Assembly: GCA_905206195.1 (NCBI GenBank)
Contig: CAJLGN010000052.1
Location: 1 to 7,696, forward strand
Direction of reading: 5' to 3'
DNA from: an uncultured Roseburia sp.
GTDB taxonomy: Bacteria; Bacillota; Clostridia; Lachnospirales; Lachnospiraceae
DNA length: 7,696 nucleotides
Shown here: piece after piece, positions 6,246-7,696 of the stretch
Layout of the letters: every line of letters starts with the position of its first letter
How positions within the stretch are numbered: position 1 is the first letter of the stretch
Notes under the pieces: model-generated
What the model was told of the DNA's origin: nothing
The model's database searches: none
The model's input: only the letters and a program-made list of their open reading frames with translations
Translations under genes and position numbers: made by a program

Positions 6246-7484
6246 CTACGATAAATCCACAAGAATTCGGACCTCACCGATTCTTTTTCCCCACATCTTC
6301 GTGACAATCACCTTAAGACCATCGCTCTCGAAGCTGTCCCCCTCGGTTGGAATGCAGCCGAGCTGCTCCATCACCCAGCCGCTGACCGTGAGCACGTCAA
6401 AATCCTTCTCCATATGCAGCCGCTCAAAGATCTTCTCCACATTCGCCTTTCCGGACACGCGATATTCGTTCTCCCCGAGCTGCTCCATCTCGCTGACCAC
6501 CTCATCATGTTCGTCCCAAATCTCTCCCACCAACTCCTCCAAAATATCCTCCAGCGTCACAATTCCCGCAGTTCCGCCGTACTCATCCATGACGATGGCA
6601 ATGTGCAGCTTTTTCTGTTGGAGCTCCTTCATCAGGTCTCCTATCTTTTTATTTTTTGCGACAAAAAGCACAGGGCGCACCGCCTCTCGAATCAAGGTGT
6701 CCGTGCGCAGAATAGAATTGTGGAAATCTTTTTGATACAGAATCCCCAAAATTTCATCCATATTATTCTCATACACCGGCAATCTTGAGTATCCTGTCTG
6801 AGCGAAAATCTCGGCGACCTCATCCTTGGTCGCATTTACAGAAACCCCCACCACATCCACGCGCGGCGTGAAAATGTCCACAGCTGCAAGCTCGTTGAAC
6901 TCGATGGCGCTGCGGATCAACGTCCCCTCTTCCTTCCCGATGCCGCCCACAGCCTCGGCCTCCTCCACGATCGTCAGCAGCTCCTCCTCGGTGATACCCC
7001 GCTCCTCCTTCGTCTTAATGATACAGGACAATAATTTCTTCCACTGACGAAACAGAAAGTTGAGCGGCGTCAGCACTTTTATCAAAACTTTCAAAAACGG
7101 GGCAGAGAACCTGGCAAATGCTTCCGGGGACTCCTTTGCGATACTCTTCGGGGACACCTCCCCGAAGATCAACACGACAACCGTCGTCACAATCGTGGAC
7201 ATACTCGCTCCCGCATCCTCACCCAGCATCTTTACGAACAGAACCGTCGCGAGTGATGCCGACGCAATATTTACAATGTTATTTCCAATCAGAATCGTTG
7301 ATAACATGCTGTCGTAATTGTCTGCAATCGAAAGCACCAAAGCAGCTTTTCGGTCTCCCTTTTCCGCCATATTTTTCACACGTATGCGGTTGAGCGAGGA
7401 AAACGCCGTCTCCGTCGCAGAAAAATAAGCCGACATAATAATGCAAAACAAAATGATAATCAGCGATAACGTATCACTTCCCAT
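6246..7484 (-). CDS. CNNM/CorB-type membrane protein (DUF21, CBS pair, CorC_HlyC)
   Basis: This protein of 412 residues is in the family once called haemolysin C-like, now linked to Mg2+ (or Co2+) transport or efflux, such as CorB/CorC and staphylococcal MpfA. The DUF21 membrane domain (about 1-150) carries SATETAFSSLNR (22-33), IGNNIVNIASAS (66-77) and GEVSPKSIAKE (108-118), conserved around the ion path. A cytoplasmic linker follows (about 150-195), then two CBS motifs (about 205-325) with TPRVD (206-210), GYSRLPVYE (231-239) and DEYGGTAGIVTLED (300-313), which in this family bind nucleotide such as Mg-ATP. A CorC_HlyC domain closes the protein (about 335-412). Length and domain order are standard and nothing is missing. 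The ATG at 7482-7484 is the only sensible start; AAGGAAGG lies upstream at a spacing of about 12. No clear promoter is visible in 7485-7578, so some expression may come from upstream read-through. Direction of transport is not decided by the sequence. Confidence 0.95.
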   Translation of the reverse strand: MGSDTLSLIIILFCIIMSAYFSATETAFSSLNRIRVKNMAEKGDRKAALVLSIADNYDSMLSTILIGNNIVNIASASLATVLFVKMLGEDAGASMSTIVTTVVVLIFGEVSPKSIAKESPEAFARFSAPFLKVLIKVLTPLNFLFRQWKKLLSCIIKTKEERGITEEELLTIVEEAEAVGGIGKEEGTLIRSAIEFNELAAVDIFTPRVDVVGVSVNATKDEVAEIFAQTGYSRLPVYENNMDEILGILYQKDFHNSILRTDTLIREAVRPVLFVAKNKKIGDLMKELQQKKLHIAIVMDEYGGTAGIVTLEDILEELVGEIWDEHDEVVSEMEQLGENEYRVSGKANVEKIFERLHMEKDFDVLTVSGWVMEQLGCIPTEGDSFESDGLKVIVTKMWGKRIGEVRILVDLS

Positions 7485-7578
7485 AAAATTATAAAACCTT
7501 CCTTCTCTTTTTCTTGCTTGTACATTTACATTCCGTTATGATGTGTGGCCTTTTGCCCTTACAGTGCCATAAAAGCGC

Positions 7579-7617
7579 AAAAAGACATAGTCCCGTCTTA
7601 TCGACGCAACCATGTCC
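7579..7617 (-). terminator. Rho-independent terminator overlapping the 3' end of the edge gene
   Basis: On the minus strand a 9-bp outer stem (7609-7617 with 7583-7591, two G-T pairs) continues through a small internal loop into CGTC/GACG around a GATAA loop. Five T's follow (7579-7583). The TAA stop codon of the partial gene lies in the hairpin loop, so the last codons and the terminator share sequence. Confidence 0.78.
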
Positions 7618-7696
7618 TCTCTGTCTCCCCCGCATATCCGCAGGCTTTATGTAATTTTGCCATCATGCAGCTGTGGTAAGGCTCCGCGTCCCCATC
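7598..7696 (-). CDS. C-terminal fragment of an unrecognised protein
   Basis: The minus-strand frame is open from the right edge to TAA (7598-7600), giving 32 residues. It contains EPYHSCMMAKLHKACGY and ends in ETERTWLRR. Balanced composition, no early stop and a terminator at the frame's end support a true coding tail rather than a chance frame. I do not recognise the family; two cysteines and two histidines are present but form no known motif. It precedes the CNNM/CorB-type gene in the same direction, and the hairpin between them suggests they are mostly separate transcripts. Confidence 0.55.
   Translation of the reverse strand, partial: DGDAEPYHSCMMAKLHKACGYAGETERTWLRR

Noticed and set aside
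5773..6735. Long plus-strand open frame of 320 codons
   Set aside because: It runs antisense across parts of two well-supported genes and through a terminator and promoter; the product is Ser/Phe/Ile-rich low complexity with no recognisable family.
7598..7696. Riboswitch (M-box Mg2+ or cyclic-di-GMP type) upstream of the CNNM/CorB-type gene
   Set aside because: The GGGGACGCGGAGCC stretch followed by a terminator looked suggestive next to a Mg2+-linked gene, but the conserved aptamer cores are absent and the same bases read as a clean coding tail.

Overview
The window looks like chromosomal DNA from a motile, Gram-positive, Clostridia-type bacterium, most likely in or near the Lachnospiraceae. 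That placement is inferred from the style of the signal peptidase and chemoreceptor sequences, the mid-range GC content and the AT-rich sigma-A promoters; no taxonomic marker is present. All complete genes lie on the minus strand. The only plus-strand gene is a C-terminal fragment at the left edge, which converges on the minus-strand genes at a shared hairpin terminator.

Reading with minus-strand transcription (right to left): (1) the last 32 codons of an unrecognised gene (7598-7696), whose terminator hairpin overlaps its stop codon; (2) a CNNM/CorB-type membrane protein with DUF21, a CBS pair and a CorC_HlyC domain (6246-7484), a family tied to Mg2+ transport, followed by a terminator at 6198-6229; (3) a 691-residue chemoreceptor with a large extracellular sensor (4041-6116), which has its own strong promoter flanked by a direct repeat; (4) a 174-base stretch (3867-4040) with hairpins and a possible second promoter; (5) a two-gene operon of type I signal peptidase (3204-3779) and a cation diffusion facilitator (2025-3191), joined by a Shine-Dalgarno sequence that overlaps the peptidase stop codon; (6) a 560-residue chemoreceptor with a four-helix-bundle-type sensor (209-1891), with its own promoter; (7) a bidirectional terminator (163-194); and (8) the plus-strand Thr/Glu-rich tail (2-142).

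Two functional themes recur. One is divalent metal handling: the CNNM/CorB protein, and a CDF transporter whose intramembrane site reads Asn-Asp/Asp-Asp, the pattern reported for Mn2+ exporters. The other is chemosensing, with two structurally unlike receptors and no other che or fla genes nearby. I see no phage, transposon, CRISPR, tRNA or rRNA sequence, and no convincing undescribed system. The points most worth checking are the metal specificity and doubled cytoplasmic domain of the CDF protein, the repeats overlapping two promoters, and the possible structured leader before the signal peptidase operon.
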